Below are positions 52,976-63,187 of a stretch of 64,000 bases of DNA, in pieces. The stretch comes from Brasenia schreberi (Eukaryota; Streptophyta; Magnoliopsida; Nymphaeales; Cabombaceae), in the NCBI GenBank assembly GCA_036023115.1, contig JAYKKT010000086.1, positions 11,919,501 through 11,983,500 on the forward strand, written 5' to 3'. How positions within the stretch are numbered: position 1 is the first letter of the stretch; every line of letters begins with the position of its first letter. Made by a program: the position numbers and the translations under genes. The notes beneath the pieces are model-generated. The model had not been told where the DNA came from. It searched no databases and saw only the letters and a list, made by a program, of their open reading frames with translations.

Positions 52976-54469
52976 CTAACCGGATGGTGAAGGAGATCGG
53001 TGTGTGGAAGAAGGGCAGCCGGGTGATGAAGGAAGATGGAGCTCGGCCGGGTGATGAAGGTGGCAGCGTGGAGTGGAGCAGGACAAATGGAAGTGGTGGC
53101 GCGAGGTGGAGCTTGGCCGGGAGTAGTGGTGGTGCAGGTGGGAGAAGAGCAAGGTGGAAGGGATCGGATTGGCCAAGATCGGCTGGAAGAAGATGGAAAA
53201 CCCACCCCTTAGGGGGGGGTTTATATAGGTTTTTGAAGGGCGGTTGGGGCTGGTATTTGGAGGGTGGTAAGGTGGTTTAGGTGGTGGTGGTGTGGTGATA
53301 AGGTGGGCTGGTTTTAAGGAGGGGCCAGATATTTTACTTTAAGGGGTTTTAGGTATATGGTGTGCTAGGTTTAGGTGGGGTGGTTTAGGGGTTTAGGGCT
53401 TAGCTAGGTGGGTTGGTTTTGGGGTGAGGTTTAGTGAGGTGGGTTAGGTGATTAGGCTAGGATTAGGTTAGGTTTAACGAAATTAGGCTAGGTTTAGGGA
53501 AGGATTAGGGAGGTGGGTTAGGTGATTAGGTTGGGATTAGGCCGGGATTAGGGAAGTGGGTTAGGTGATTAGGCTAGGATTAGGACGGGATTAGGGTAAA
53601 AGGCTAGGATTAGGGGTTTTGGATTAGGATTGGGTTAGGGAGCTCCCTTTGCATAACCCACAGACCTTGTTGTATCATGTTGGTGCAGCCCTAGGTTAGG
53701 TTTTGGCTAATACAAGCTTAAACCAACACTAATTAGGCTAACCCACATGATTAACCCCAAACTTGACACACAAGTCGAGCTTAATTACAATTACCCTCAA
53801 ATCTTATCCTCCCCATTCTCTCTCATGCCCATGATCCCACGTGAATTTCAAGTGGGCCCCACCTCTATTTATGAGAAGGTGATGTGGGCCATGGATGTGG
53901 ATATTGGATTGGATCTCTGGATTCAAATCCAAATCCAAATCCACACATAGGTTTGGATTGGGATCTGGATATATATGGTCCAGATCCAATCCAAACTGAA
54001 TTCTGACTCCTTCAGGCTGTGTTCGAAACGAACGGTTTGTGCGGGGTCTGATAGCATCAGTACTCCGTTTGCGTTGGGTCTTCACCAACATGGTCGTCCG
54101 CTTTTGTTTTCACCTTCCGGAGATGATTTCAAGTGATGCTTGCTGATAACAGGGTCTTGGACGTTCGAGATCCTGGGGGTGGATTCAACACGAGAGTTTT
54201 TGTGCCGAGCTCGACATATGCTCCGATTCCGGGCTCTCTTTGGCTCTTCTGGTCCTGCTTGTATCAGGCCAAGCCGCTTAATGGGGTTTCAAAACGTGTT
54301 TTAAAAGGTTTTAAAACATATTATACATATTTTAAAAGCATATACAGTTTTAAACATATGTATAGGGTTGCCTGAAAGACTGGGTTTCCAAACTCAAAAT
54401 GGCCCTTTGGGGCTGCTTTTAGAAAACCAGGTTGTTTTGAGAAGTTCGTGGGATTTCGGGGTGTTTACA
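52976..54469 (-). mobile_element. 5' LTR of element B, U3-side part
   Basis: This continues CTAACCGGATGG after F's target duplication. It carries TATATAAA (53220-53227) with hairpin, telomere-like GATTAGG repeats (53360-53640), a degraded TATA 1 and the ATCCAAA-rich segment (53880-53995), and ends GTGTTTACA at 54469. The target duplication gtatc and element A follow. Confidence 0.9.
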
Positions 54470-54474
54470 GTATC

Positions 54475-56147
54475 ATCCTCATATTGAGCTAATAAGGCAC
54501 GTAAAGCGTTCGCATGCACAAAAATGTAAAGCAGAAGAGGCTTTCCTTGCTTTGGAGGATTTAAAACAGGGGGATTGACTAAGTATGCTTTTAATCTTTA
54601 AAAAGACTTTTGGCATTCGTTATCCCACAAAAATTTTGTCCCTTTTCTCAACAGTTTGTTGAAGGGTTCGCAACTAGTTGCCAGGTTTGAGATAAACCTG
54701 CGAATGAATTGGAGTCGACCTTGGAGGCTACGAATTTGCGTGAGATTGGAGTGTGGAGCCATGTTTGTGATGGCTCAACACTTAGAGAGGTTGACTTCAA
54801 TGCCCCTGTGACTCACCATAAATCCTAAAAGCTTCTCAGATTCTACTCCGAATACACACTTATGAGGATTTAGCTTTACTTTGTAAAGTCTAAGCCTTTC
54901 AAAAATCTTTTGTAAGCATTCGATATGAGTTCATCGAGTTTTTTTATTTAGCCAAGAGATCATCCACATATACCTCTACAAGCATTCGATATGAGTTCGC
55001 ATCATTAGGGTAGACACATCTAACTTGATGGCTCAACACTTAGAGTTTGGGCTTTGAGTCATTCCCTAAGTTTATCTCTATGAAATCTCCTCCCACTCAA
55101 TTCGAAGGTTTTTCACAATCGATAATTTTATGAAATTCTAGGAGCTCAGAAGTGGGATCCTCCTCAATGGGATCCACCTCTGGGCTTCGATCATTCTCGA
55201 GATCTACAGATCCTAGGGAATTTGATGCATGGATTTTGAAAATACCTGGTTTTTTACTTGGGATTTCTATTGATTTCGAAATTTTTGGTCTGGTTAGGCA
55301 GACAATGTTTCTTTCGAAATCTTTGGCTTTCCCCAAATCTTTACCAGGAGCAGCTATGTACAAAACCTTTTGGGAATTTTGTAGATTTTTTATTTTTTTG
55401 TGTTTTTGTAAAGAGAGAATTTTGGGACCTATACAAACCACTCTTTTTTCGAGTTTTTCATTTTCAAGTATTTTTGGCTTTTGCAATTTTTTGAAATGTT
55501 TTTGGATTTCGAGTTTTTCCAATTTTTTTGTGTTTTTGGTTGAGGGATCTTCCATCATACCTACAAAAGAAAACGTAACGAGTTAGACTCTAAACAAGAG
55601 GTCTAAATCATAGGTTTCTACTTGGGTAGGCTCCAGGGCACCCTTGACCTAGGTGGTCACAAGTGGGGGCTCTGGTGGTATTTTGGGAGTATAGCTGATC
55701 CCATATCAGCTTGGGTTGGCCTTAGGCAATATGGGCTCTACGAGACCCTGATTCTGTGCCCCTGGACTCTTGTATGGTATATAGTCCATATTTAACAGCA
55801 TGTTACACGACTTTTTTTTTTTAGAAAAAATTTCATACAAGTCGTGGTCCTGGAACTTGTTGTCGTCTATGTTATGCACATAGGGCTTTTTGTCCAAGGG
55901 TTTTGGAAATGGGCGACTCTTGGCCTTTCCTGGGATGGTCAGGGTTTTGAGGGGGCCAGCCTTGGGCAACCCTTTGACATACACGACCTTCCTAGGGATT
56001 TTAAGGGTGAGCTTTCGTGGCTCGACCAAGGTCTGCCCCATATTGGCCTCATGGTCCTGAAAACTCGATACGCAGGGGGAATTCAAGATTCCCTGAAGCT
56101 ATGGGTGACTCTCACCTAGGATCACTACGATTTGGTCCCCAAAAGGG
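54475..56147 (-). pseudogene. Element A, right part: RNase H N-terminus, RT remnant, linker and gag-protease tail
   Basis: RNase H/RT thumb sequence resumes after B in damaged frames (54475-54980). RT from YVDD back to the linker is deleted and replaced by a filler (54980-55045). The pol linker is open at 55097-55558 (MMEDPSTKNTKKLEK ... LEFHKIIDCEKPSN), and the gag-protease tail at 55706-56086 (PRKVVYVKGLPKAGPLKTL). Near 56147 the sequence passes abruptly into LTR, so protease core, gag and primer binding site are gone. It is closer to G than to B-E. Confidence 0.85.
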
Positions 56148-57067
56148 ATGTGGTAAGGCGTGTGATAGGTGATATGGGAGCTAAGGTCACGGCGGTAGGT
56201 AGGTGGGGCGATGCAGAACTAGGGGAGGTTCAGTTGGGAGTGTTTGGCATGGGATGGGGTATGGAGTTGGGGTGTTAGGTAGTTGGGCTAAGGTCACGGC
56301 AAGGTTCGTTTAGGGTGTGGTAGTGGGGTTTAAGGTCACGGCTGGGGTAGGTCGGTCGGGGTTAGCTAGGCAAGTGCTCACGACACTAGGTAGATGGAAG
56401 GGTAGGAGAAGGGGTGTCTAGCTAGGATGGTTCAGTTAGGACAGGGGGTAGGTCGGTTAGGCTAGGTAGTGGTGGTGGTGGATAGTGGCTGGCCAGATGG
56501 AGGGGAAGTGTTGGGTGACTAGGGGAACCGGGTGGAAGGGAGGTGGTAGGTGATGGTGGCTGGAAAGGTAGGGAAGGTCGGCCCGCAGGCGGGCCGATTA
56601 GGGCGACGGGCGCTTGGCGCCTGTCGCAGGCGCTAAGGTAGAGAGGGAGCGCACAGGGGGCAGCGCGCTTGCCGGGCGCGTGGGGTGCGGGTGAGTGTAG
56701 GATGGCTGGGGGTTTAAGTGGGAGTTGGTTAGGGCTAGGGTGAGTCGGTTGGGGTTAGGTTGGGTGTTAATTAGGATTAGGTGAGGTCGGTTAGGTGGTT
56801 TAGAGGGATTAGGAAGAGTGGTTTAGGGGGGATTAGGGGCTTACCTCTTAACAATGGTTTAAGGTGTCCTTGAGCTCTGATTAGCCACCTTATGCCTCTT
56901 GTCTAAGAAAATCAGCCTTTCAATTAGGGTGGGGTAACCCTTAACTAATCCTACACTAACCACAATTAATAAAACCCTAAGCAAAGAAAGCACTAACCAC
57001 TCACCTTGGGCCTTCTCTCTCCTCCCTTGGATTTCACGTGAACCCCTTACAATGGACCCCCTCACCT

Positions 57068-57077
57068 CTATTTATAG
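57068..57077 (-). promoter_or_regulatory. TATA box of LTR A
   Basis: CTATAAATAG then AGGTGAGG in element sense, the same context as in LTR H (2785-2794). Confidence 0.7.
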
Positions 57078-57133
57078 GCATTTGAGGTGGGTCTTGGATT
57101 TGGGTTTGGGTTTGAGATCTGGATCTAGACCCA

Positions 57134-57345
57134 AATCCAAACACTATTTGGATATGGATCGTGGATCTCAAATATTTTGAGATCCATATCCGATCCAAAT
57201 CCAATATTTTTATGGATATAGATCTAGATATTTTGGTCCAGATTCGATCCAATCCAAACACTATTTGGATCCAATCCAAATCCAAACACTATTTGGATCG
57301 ACCCAAACACTATTTGGATTGGCCCAAATCCAAACACTATTTACT
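57134..57345. repeat. Dyad repeats ATCCAAA-CACTA-TTTGGAT upstream of the LTR A TATA box
   Basis: Perfect 7-base arms around CACTA occur at 57134-57152, 57252-57270 and 57280-57298. Near-copies lie at 57302-57319 and 57328-57345. Confidence 0.8.
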
Positions 57346-58035
57346 ATATGGATTTGGATCTGGATATTTATGGTCTAGATCCAAATCAAAATTTCTCTAG
57401 ATAGTCCTTCTTAGCTTCTCGAGGTGAATGATTTGTGCGGGCCCTGGTTTCATCAGTGACACGTCTGGTGTTGGGTTTCCCTAATCTGTGTCGTCCGGAC
57501 TCCTTTATGCCTTTTGTACTTCATTTTTACCCGTTTCTAGTCTTCCTGGTTCAGATTCAGGATGCTTGAGTGAGAATGGTCGATCTGGCTTTCTGGTGCT
57601 TCGGGCTTGCCATCTGCTTCGTGCCTAGGCCTTCCTTTTGCCTTTCAAACCTGGCTTTTATCAAGCCAGATTGCTCTTCTAGGCTTCAGAACAGACAACT
57701 AAAGCTGCTTTGGTATTGGCCTTCGTGACCGGCTTGTTGGGCTGTTTCTGGATCAAGTGTCGTCTTCGCAGGCTCCACCTGTTCGCCTTTGGATTTTAGG
57801 AAAATGGGGCTTAGCCCGGGTTTCAAAAACTCCTATTTGATAAAGGGCTTCAAAACACTATTCACAGGCTTAAAAGCAATATGTACAGAATTTCAAAATA
57901 GTACGTATGTGTTTTGGATATGTACTAGGTTTCAGGAAGGCTCCTGGGTTTCCAGACTCAAAATGGCCCTTTGGAGCTGCTTTTGTAAAACAAGGTATAT
58001 TTTTTAGAAAGTCATGGGATTTTGGGGTGTTTACA

Positions 58036-58430
58036 GGTATCTTTCCCTTTTCAGGGGATATGAGGATGACCCCTGTGCCAACCCCTCTTTGGTTTCATGC
58101 CCCATCAAAATGCATCTTCCACACTTGGTTTTCAAAAGAATTTGCCAAAATGTGGTTTTGAAATTGGTATAGCAATATGCCTTCATCAGGCATTTCATCA
58201 AGTGTGGGATACACATCCTCTAAGGGGAAGTCAGCCACATAGTTTGCTAGGGCTTACCCCTTAACGGAGATCTGGTGATGGTATTTCAAGTCATACTACA
58301 TTAGGAGGAGTTGCCATTTACCCAACCTACCCGTGAGAATAGGTTTTTCGAACAAGTGCTTGATTGGGTCAAGCTTGGACACTTTCCAAATCTCGTGATC
58401 TAAGAAGTAGTGTCGAAATTTTTGGCAGGC
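58036..58430 (-). pseudogene. Element G: aRNase H start and RNase H C-terminal end
   Basis: In element sense this is the end of RNase H (GKWQLLL region), the linker with MPDEG and the FDGxR start of aRNH, in broken frames. It is cut at 58036 by the LTR of A. The rest of aRNH and integrase of G are not in the window. Confidence 0.8.
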
Positions 58431-60173
58431 CTAGACCAAGGCCAAGCATGTCTTCTCCATGGCTTGATAATTCCTTTCATAAGCCAAGAGAGTTTTCGAA
58501 ATGTAATAGATGGCATACTCCTTCTCGGTATCATCTGCATATTGAGCTAACAAGACACCCAAAGCGTTTGCATGCACAGAAATGTAAAGCAGAAGAGGTT
58601 TTCCTTGTTTTGGAGGGTTTAAAACAGGGGGATTAACTAAGTATGCTTTTAACCTTTCAAAAGATTTTTGGCAATCGTCATCCCATAAAAATTTCGTCCA
58701 TTTTCTTAAAAGTTTGTTGAAGGGTTCACATCTAGTTGCTAGGTTTGAAATAAACCTGCGAATTGATTGGAGACGACCTTGGAGGCTACGAATTTGCATG
58801 AGATTAGAGGGTGGAGTCATGTCGATGATGGCTCTGCACTTAGAGGGGTCGACTTCAATGCCCCTTTGACTCACCATAAATCCTAAAAGCTTCCCGGATT
58901 CTACTCCGAACACACACTTTTGAGGGTTTAGCTTTACTTTGTAAAACCTAAGCCTTTTGAAAATCTTTTGCAAACATTCGAGATGAGTGCATCGAGTTTT
59001 TGATTTAGCCAAGAGATCATCCACATATACCTCTACGAGCTCATGAATTTGATCGTGAAAGATCGTAGTCATAGCTCTTTGGTAGGTGGCACCGGTATTT
59101 TTCAAACCAAAGGGCATGACTGTATAGCAGTACGTGCCCCATGGGGTTGTGAAAGCAGTTTTAGCCTGATCTCGTGGGGCTAATTTGATTTGGTTATACC
59201 CTGAATAGCCATCCATGAATGAAAACATTTCATGATTTGTAGTACTATCGACTATCAAATCAATGTTGGGTAAAGGAAAGTTATCCTTTGGAGTGGCTTT
59301 ATTCAGGTTTCTGAAATCGATGCATATTCGAATCTTCCCACTGGTTTTCCAAACAACAACTATATTAGATAACCAATCAGAATATGCAATGGGTTTTATA
59401 AATCCAGCTTTTAACAGATCTTCTAAACCCTCTTTGACTTGTGAGTGTATGTTCGGATGTATTTTCCTAAGCTTTTGTTTTATGGGTTTTGCATATGAAT
59501 CTAAGGGGAAACGATGCTCTACAACTTGTGCCAGCATGTCTTCGTATGTCCATGCAAACACATCTAAGAAGGTTTTCAAAAATGCAATGAATGATGATCT
59601 TTCATGCTCACGCAAACATGCGCTTACCTTAATGAGTTTGGGCTTTGAATCACTCCCTAAGTTTATCTCTATGAAATCTCCTCCTACAGAATTCGAGGGT
59701 TTTTCAAAATCGAGAATTTTATGAAATTCTGGGAGCTTAGAAGTGGGATCCTCCTCAAGGGGATCCACCTCTAGGCTTCGATCATTCTCGAGATCTATAG
59801 ATCTTAGGGAATTTGATGCATGGATTTTGAAAATACCTGGTTTTTGACTTGGGATTTCTATTGATTTCGAAATTTTTGGTTTGGTTAGACAGACAATGTT
59901 TCTTTCGAAATCTTTGGCTTTTCCCAAATCTTTACCAGGAGCAGCTATGTACAAAACCTTTTGGGAATTTTGTAGATTTTTTATTTTTTTGTGTTTTTGT
60001 AAAGAGAGAATTTTGGGAACTATACAAACCACTCTTTTTTCGAGTTTTTCATTTTCAAGTATTTTTGGCTTTTGCAATTTTTCGAAATGTTTTTGGATTT
60101 TGAGTTTTTCTAATTTTTTTGTTTTTTTCATTTGAAAGGGATCTTCCATCATACCTACAAAGGAAAATGCCAC
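58431..60173 (-). CDS. Reverse transcriptase and RNase H (partial) of element G
   Basis: A 580-residue open frame. The pol start MMEDPF is at residues 8-13; the first Met at 60173 is just upstream of it. Residues 1-200 are a Lys-rich linker. RT spans about 230-450 with CIDFRNLNKATPKDN, D321 (FMDGYSGY), MPFGLKN and YVDD at 383-386 followed by LLAKSKT. The thumb and connection follow (LQGRLQSIRRF). RNase H starts about 525 (LLLYISVHANALG, lacking the usual Asp) and is cut at LALV by a Trp-to-stop. It is the only uninterrupted RT in the window. Confidence 0.93.
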   Translation of the reverse strand: MAFSFVGMMEDPFQMKKTKKLEKLKIQKHFEKLQKPKILENEKLEKRVVCIVPKILSLQKHKKIKNLQNSQKVLYIAAPGKDLGKAKDFERNIVCLTKPKISKSIEIPSQKPGIFKIHASNSLRSIDLENDRSLEVDPLEEDPTSKLPEFHKILDFEKPSNSVGGDFIEINLGSDSKPKLIKVSACLREHERSSFIAFLKTFLDVFAWTYEDMLAQVVEHRFPLDSYAKPIKQKLRKIHPNIHSQVKEGLEDLLKAGFIKPIAYSDWLSNIVVVWKTSGKIRICIDFRNLNKATPKDNFPLPNIDLIVDSTTNHEMFSFMDGYSGYNQIKLAPRDQAKTAFTTPWGTYCYTVMPFGLKNTGATYQRAMTTIFHDQIHELVEVYVDDLLAKSKTRCTHLECLQKIFKRLRFYKVKLNPQKCVFGVESGKLLGFMVSQRGIEVDPSKCRAIIDMTPPSNLMQIRSLQGRLQSIRRFISNLATRCEPFNKLLRKWTKFLWDDDCQKSFERLKAYLVNPPVLNPPKQGKPLLLYISVHANALGVLLAQYADDTEKEYAIYYISKTLLAYERNYQAMEKTCLALV

Positions 60174-60201
60174 AAGTTATACTCTAAACAAGAGGTCTAA
60201 A

Positions 60202-61075
60202 TCATAGGTTTCTGCTTGGGTAGGCTCCAGGGCACCCTTGACCCAAGTGGTCACAGGGGGTGGCTCTGGTGGTATGCTTGGAGTATAGCCGATCCCATAT
60301 CAGCTTTGGTTGGCCTTGGGCAATGTGGGCTCTACGAGACCCTGATTTTGTGCCCCTAGACTCTTGTATGGCCCATACCCCATATTCAACATCATGTTCC
60401 ACGACTTTTTGTTTTTAGAAAAATTTTCATACAAGTCGTGGTCTTGGAACTTGCTGTCGTCTATGTTATACACATAGGGCTTTTTGTCCAGGGGTTTTGG
60501 AAATGGGCGACTCTTGGCCTTTCCTGGGATGGTCAGGGTTTTGAGGGGGCCAGCCTTGGGCAACCCTTTGACATACACGAACTTCCTAGGGATTTTAAGT
60601 GTGAGCTTTGGTGGCTCGACCAAGGTCTGCCCCACATTGGCCTCGTGGTCCTGGAAACTCGACAAGCAGGGGGAATTCATGATTCCCTGAAGCTGTGGGT
60701 GACTCTCACCTAGGATCACTACGATTTGGTCCTCGAAAGGGATTTTGACACACCTATGGAAGGTGGATGGCACAACACACAGGCTGTGTATCCAGGGCCT
60801 TCCCAACAATAGGTTATAGTGGGGGTGGTTGTCCAAGACATGGAACACCCCCATGTGTGCTATCCCTCCCATTTCCATGGGGAGTTCGATGGATCCTAGG
60901 GGTCTTGACGCATTCCCATCGTATCCAGTGATTACGATGGGACTTGGGCTTACGGATGTGAAGGTGACTCCGATTTGGTATGCTACGTGAAGTGAAAGGA
61001 TGTTGAACCCTCCTCCCCATCGACTAGGCACCTATCCAGAGAGTGGCAATTCAAAACCACCTCGATATGTAGGGC
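60202..61075 (-). pseudogene. Protease C-terminal part and gag-protease tail of element G
   Basis: The frame 60300-61031 reads from just after the active site (NILSLHVAYQIGVTFTSV) through ITGYDGNASRPLGSIELP and NPLLGRPW-like sequence to GLVEPTLPKANQS. One C is missing in the codons for the D-G-G-G-G loop (near 61016), so the active-site Asp is out of frame. A further frameshift near 60300 sends the tail into 60202-60402. Confidence 0.85.
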
Positions 61076-61402
61076 CTAGTTGTGGGACTCGTAGGGTTTT
61101 TCTAAGTCTTCTTCCGAGAACACGATAGACATTTTCGCTCCTATGGATGCCACTTGGTTGGACAAGGATTCTGGGGTTATGTTCGAGCTAACCTTGGCTC
61201 TTTCTAGAATTTTCTCTAAAATGAGTCTATGCCTAGGCGAAGTTTGTATCAGCTCTAGGATGGACATGTTAATGGGAATCTTTGAAAGATGATTTTCGAA
61301 ATCATATAAGGTTAAAATGACTTTTCCTGTGTCCGCTTTCGGTGAAACTCTAGGAATACATGCTTTTGAAGGGCCAGGTACACTGACCAATTTTTTAGCA
61401 TT
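61076..61402 (-). pseudogene. Protease N-terminal flank of element G
   Basis: This 104-residue frame (MVSVPGPSKACIPRVSPKAD ... LEKPYESHN) matches the stretch before the protease core in D and E. It is bounded by a stop after QPPHL upstream and by the frameshifted protease core downstream. Confidence 0.8.
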
Positions 61403-62554
61403 TTACAGATGTGGGGGTTGATAGATCCTTTCGGACCTGGTCACCTCCCCCACGATCAACCTAGGGTTCGCACCTAACATGGCTCTAATTGGGTGTTTTG
61501 GAGCACCTTGAATTTTCAAAACTGTTTTAACCAAGGATGGAACTCTTGGTGGTCCCCAGATGACTACTTGGGCAGATTTCTTATGAAGTATGAGAGTAGA
61601 TGCACAAGTAGACAAACCAGACTTATATGCATGTGCTAGACTCTTTGAAATCATGAGAGCACATACCTCTTTGCCCTTCCCACTGGTACTTGCATGCTTG
61701 GGGAAGGGTTCTTTAAAGATAGCTTGGGCAGGCTCTAGTTCCTCAGTGACCTGGAGCCAGCCTTCTGCTATCAAGTTCTCTATTTTGTTAAGGAGGGAAA
61801 AACACTGCTTTGTATCATGGCCTTTGAGCCGATGATACTTGTAGAATCGGTTTAGAAACCTTCCTTTGGAGGTGATTCCCTCCGGAATTTTAGGGAGTTC
61901 AATCATGCCTTGGGCGAGTAGGTGGTCTAGGACTTCCGACACAGGTTGCCCCAATGGACTGTACTCCCGTTTTTCAAATGTTTTTTGGATTTTTTTGTCT
62001 TTTCGATTTTCAAAACCATCAAAATTCTTTGAAGTGGTTGTCGGGCTTGGATCCACCCGGACATTAGCAATTTTGTGGGGCTTTGCCCCTTTATCCGTGG
62101 TGGGTAGCCCATAAGTGTTGGGCTTCTCCAAGCGAGTTTTCGAAACCATGCTCCCTTTCCACAAATGATCATAAATCCCTTTCTTCAAATTCGCTTCGAA
62201 AAGAGATGCTTTTTTTATCAACTTGTGTATAGTTAAGATTTCGTGTAGGGAAAGAAGGGTTTTTAATTCATTTCGAAAGTTATCGAGGATGAGCATGACT
62301 GCGCATCCTTCGGATATAGGTTCTCGCACTTGTCTAAGAAGAGACCTCCATCGAACGATAAATGTATGCACATCTTCGTTCTTGCCCTGCTTCGCATCCC
62401 TCAATGTGTTTAAAGTGGGCGTGACTTCTACGTTATGCGAGAATCTCTGCATAAAGCAGTTCGCTAACTCTTCAAAAGTAGCGAACTGGCTAAGATCGTA
62501 GGAAGCCAGCCATTTGGAAGTTGTGCCTTTGAGGGATAAAAGGAACCAATACAC
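61403..62554 (-). CDS. Gag C-terminal two-thirds of element G
   Basis: This 383-residue frame begins MYWFLLSLKGTTSKWLASYDLSQF (capsid-like core) and runs through GCAVMLILDNF and EKREYSPLGQPVSEVLDHLLAQGMIELPKIPEG to the zinc knuckle and KHASTSGKGKEVC. The knuckle reads FYKYHRLKGHDTKQC, so the first zinc-binding Cys is Tyr. A single stop (Trp to TAG, near 62556) separates it from the N-terminal part, so the two together are one gag. Confidence 0.88.
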   Translation of the reverse strand: MYWFLLSLKGTTSKWLASYDLSQFATFEELANCFMQRFSHNVEVTPTLNTLRDAKQGKNEDVHTFIVRWRSLLRQVREPISEGCAVMLILDNFRNELKTLLSLHEILTIHKLIKKASLFEANLKKGIYDHLWKGSMVSKTRLEKPNTYGLPTTDKGAKPHKIANVRVDPSPTTTSKNFDGFENRKDKKIQKTFEKREYSPLGQPVSEVLDHLLAQGMIELPKIPEGITSKGRFLNRFYKYHRLKGHDTKQCFSLLNKIENLIAEGWLQVTEELEPAQAIFKEPFPKHASTSGKGKEVCALMISKSLAHAYKSGLSTCASTLILHKKSAQVVIWGPPRVPSLVKTVLKIQGAPKHPIRAMLGANPRLIVGEVTRSERIYQPPHL

Positions 62555-63046
62555 CTATTTCATCGAGTCCTTCTTTTTCTTATGGGCTCGACGAGAGAAA
62601 AGTTGCAAGTGAGACCTAGGGTCTCCCGTGCCATCATACCGATGGAAATTCGGTATTTCATCACCACTGTCCGTTTCATAGTCTAAAGGAAGAAAATCGG
62701 ATAGGGCGTAGTTCCTCTTCTCTTTGTTTTGCCCTTTCAGCAGCTGTTGTAGGGCTTTACGATCCTTGTGAGTGAAGGATTTGTGGTGTTGGTTGCCTTC
62801 CATTGTGGAGGTCTCCTTGTGTTTTCGAGTTTTTTCAACTTTCTTTTTGGCCTTTGGTTCGCCATGTGACGAACATGAATAAGCTACTTCAGCCTCTTGG
62901 CTAAGAGCAGCGATCTTGGCCTCAAAGTCCCTTCTTAACTCCTCGATCTCTTCTCTTTGATCTCGAGTTTTCAAAAGCTTCCTAGAATGAGAACTTGATG
63001 TGCATGAGCCATGGCTAGGCACTTCTTGGGAGCCTGGACTCGACAT
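62555..63046 (-). CDS. Gag N-terminal third of element G
   Basis: A 163-residue frame from MSSPGSQEVPSHGSC to HKKKKDSMK. It contains a charged helical segment (REEIEELRRDFEAKIAALSQEAEV), a Lys-rich patch (KAKKKVEKTRKHKE) and NQHHKSFTHKDRKALQQLLKGQNKEK. The start at 63046 aligns with the gag start in B and D. It lies about 120 bp from the primer binding site. Confidence 0.88.
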   Translation of the reverse strand: MSSPGSQEVPSHGSCTSSSHSRKLLKTRDQREEIEELRRDFEAKIAALSQEAEVAYSCSSHGEPKAKKKVEKTRKHKETSTMEGNQHHKSFTHKDRKALQQLLKGQNKEKRNYALSDFLPLDYETDSGDEIPNFHRYDGTGDPRSHLQLFSRRAHKKKKDSMK

Positions 63047-63164
63047 GCTTCAACGCTTTCAAAATCGTGAGTATGAAATGCAACAAACAAAGAGTTAAAC
63101 CACTTTTCCTTGAAAATTTTTCATGAGGTTTGTTTGTATGGATCGATTTTTTTATAAGACCCAT

Positions 63165-63182
63165 GACCCACCGGGCGTGCCA
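63165..63182 (-). promoter_or_regulatory. Primer binding site of element G
   Basis: The plus strand reads GACCCACCGGGCGTGCCA, one difference from B and D, five bases before the LTR start at 63188. Confidence 0.82.
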
Positions 63183-63187
63183 AATTC

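Larger units (their letters stand above)
7562..54469 (-). mobile_element. Element B, Tat-lineage LTR retrotransposon with nested C, D, E and F (46.9 kb span)
   Basis: The left end is TGTAGACGC at 7562 and the right end TGTTTACA at 54469. The 5-bp duplication gtatc flanks both (7557-7561; 54470-54474). The 3' LTR is 7562-11243, the internal region 11244-16278 plus 45956-47475, and the 5' LTR 47476-49340 plus 52976-54469. Minus the 315-bp insert and solo LTR F, the two LTRs are about 3,367 and 3,359 bp, a matching pair. The internal region has lost pieces of integrase/aRNH and protease, so B is defective. Confidence 0.9.
56148..58035 (-). mobile_element. 5' LTR fragment of element A (U3 side), older subfamily
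   Basis: It ends GTGTTTACA at 58035, next to aRNH sequence of G, so A is inserted in G. In element sense U3 includes dyads ATCCAAACACTATTTGGAT (57134-57345) and the TATA box CTATAAATAG (57068-57077). A GC-rich block lies at 56580-56690. The U5 side is missing. Downstream of the TATA box there is no second TATA or hairpin. Confidence 0.85.
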
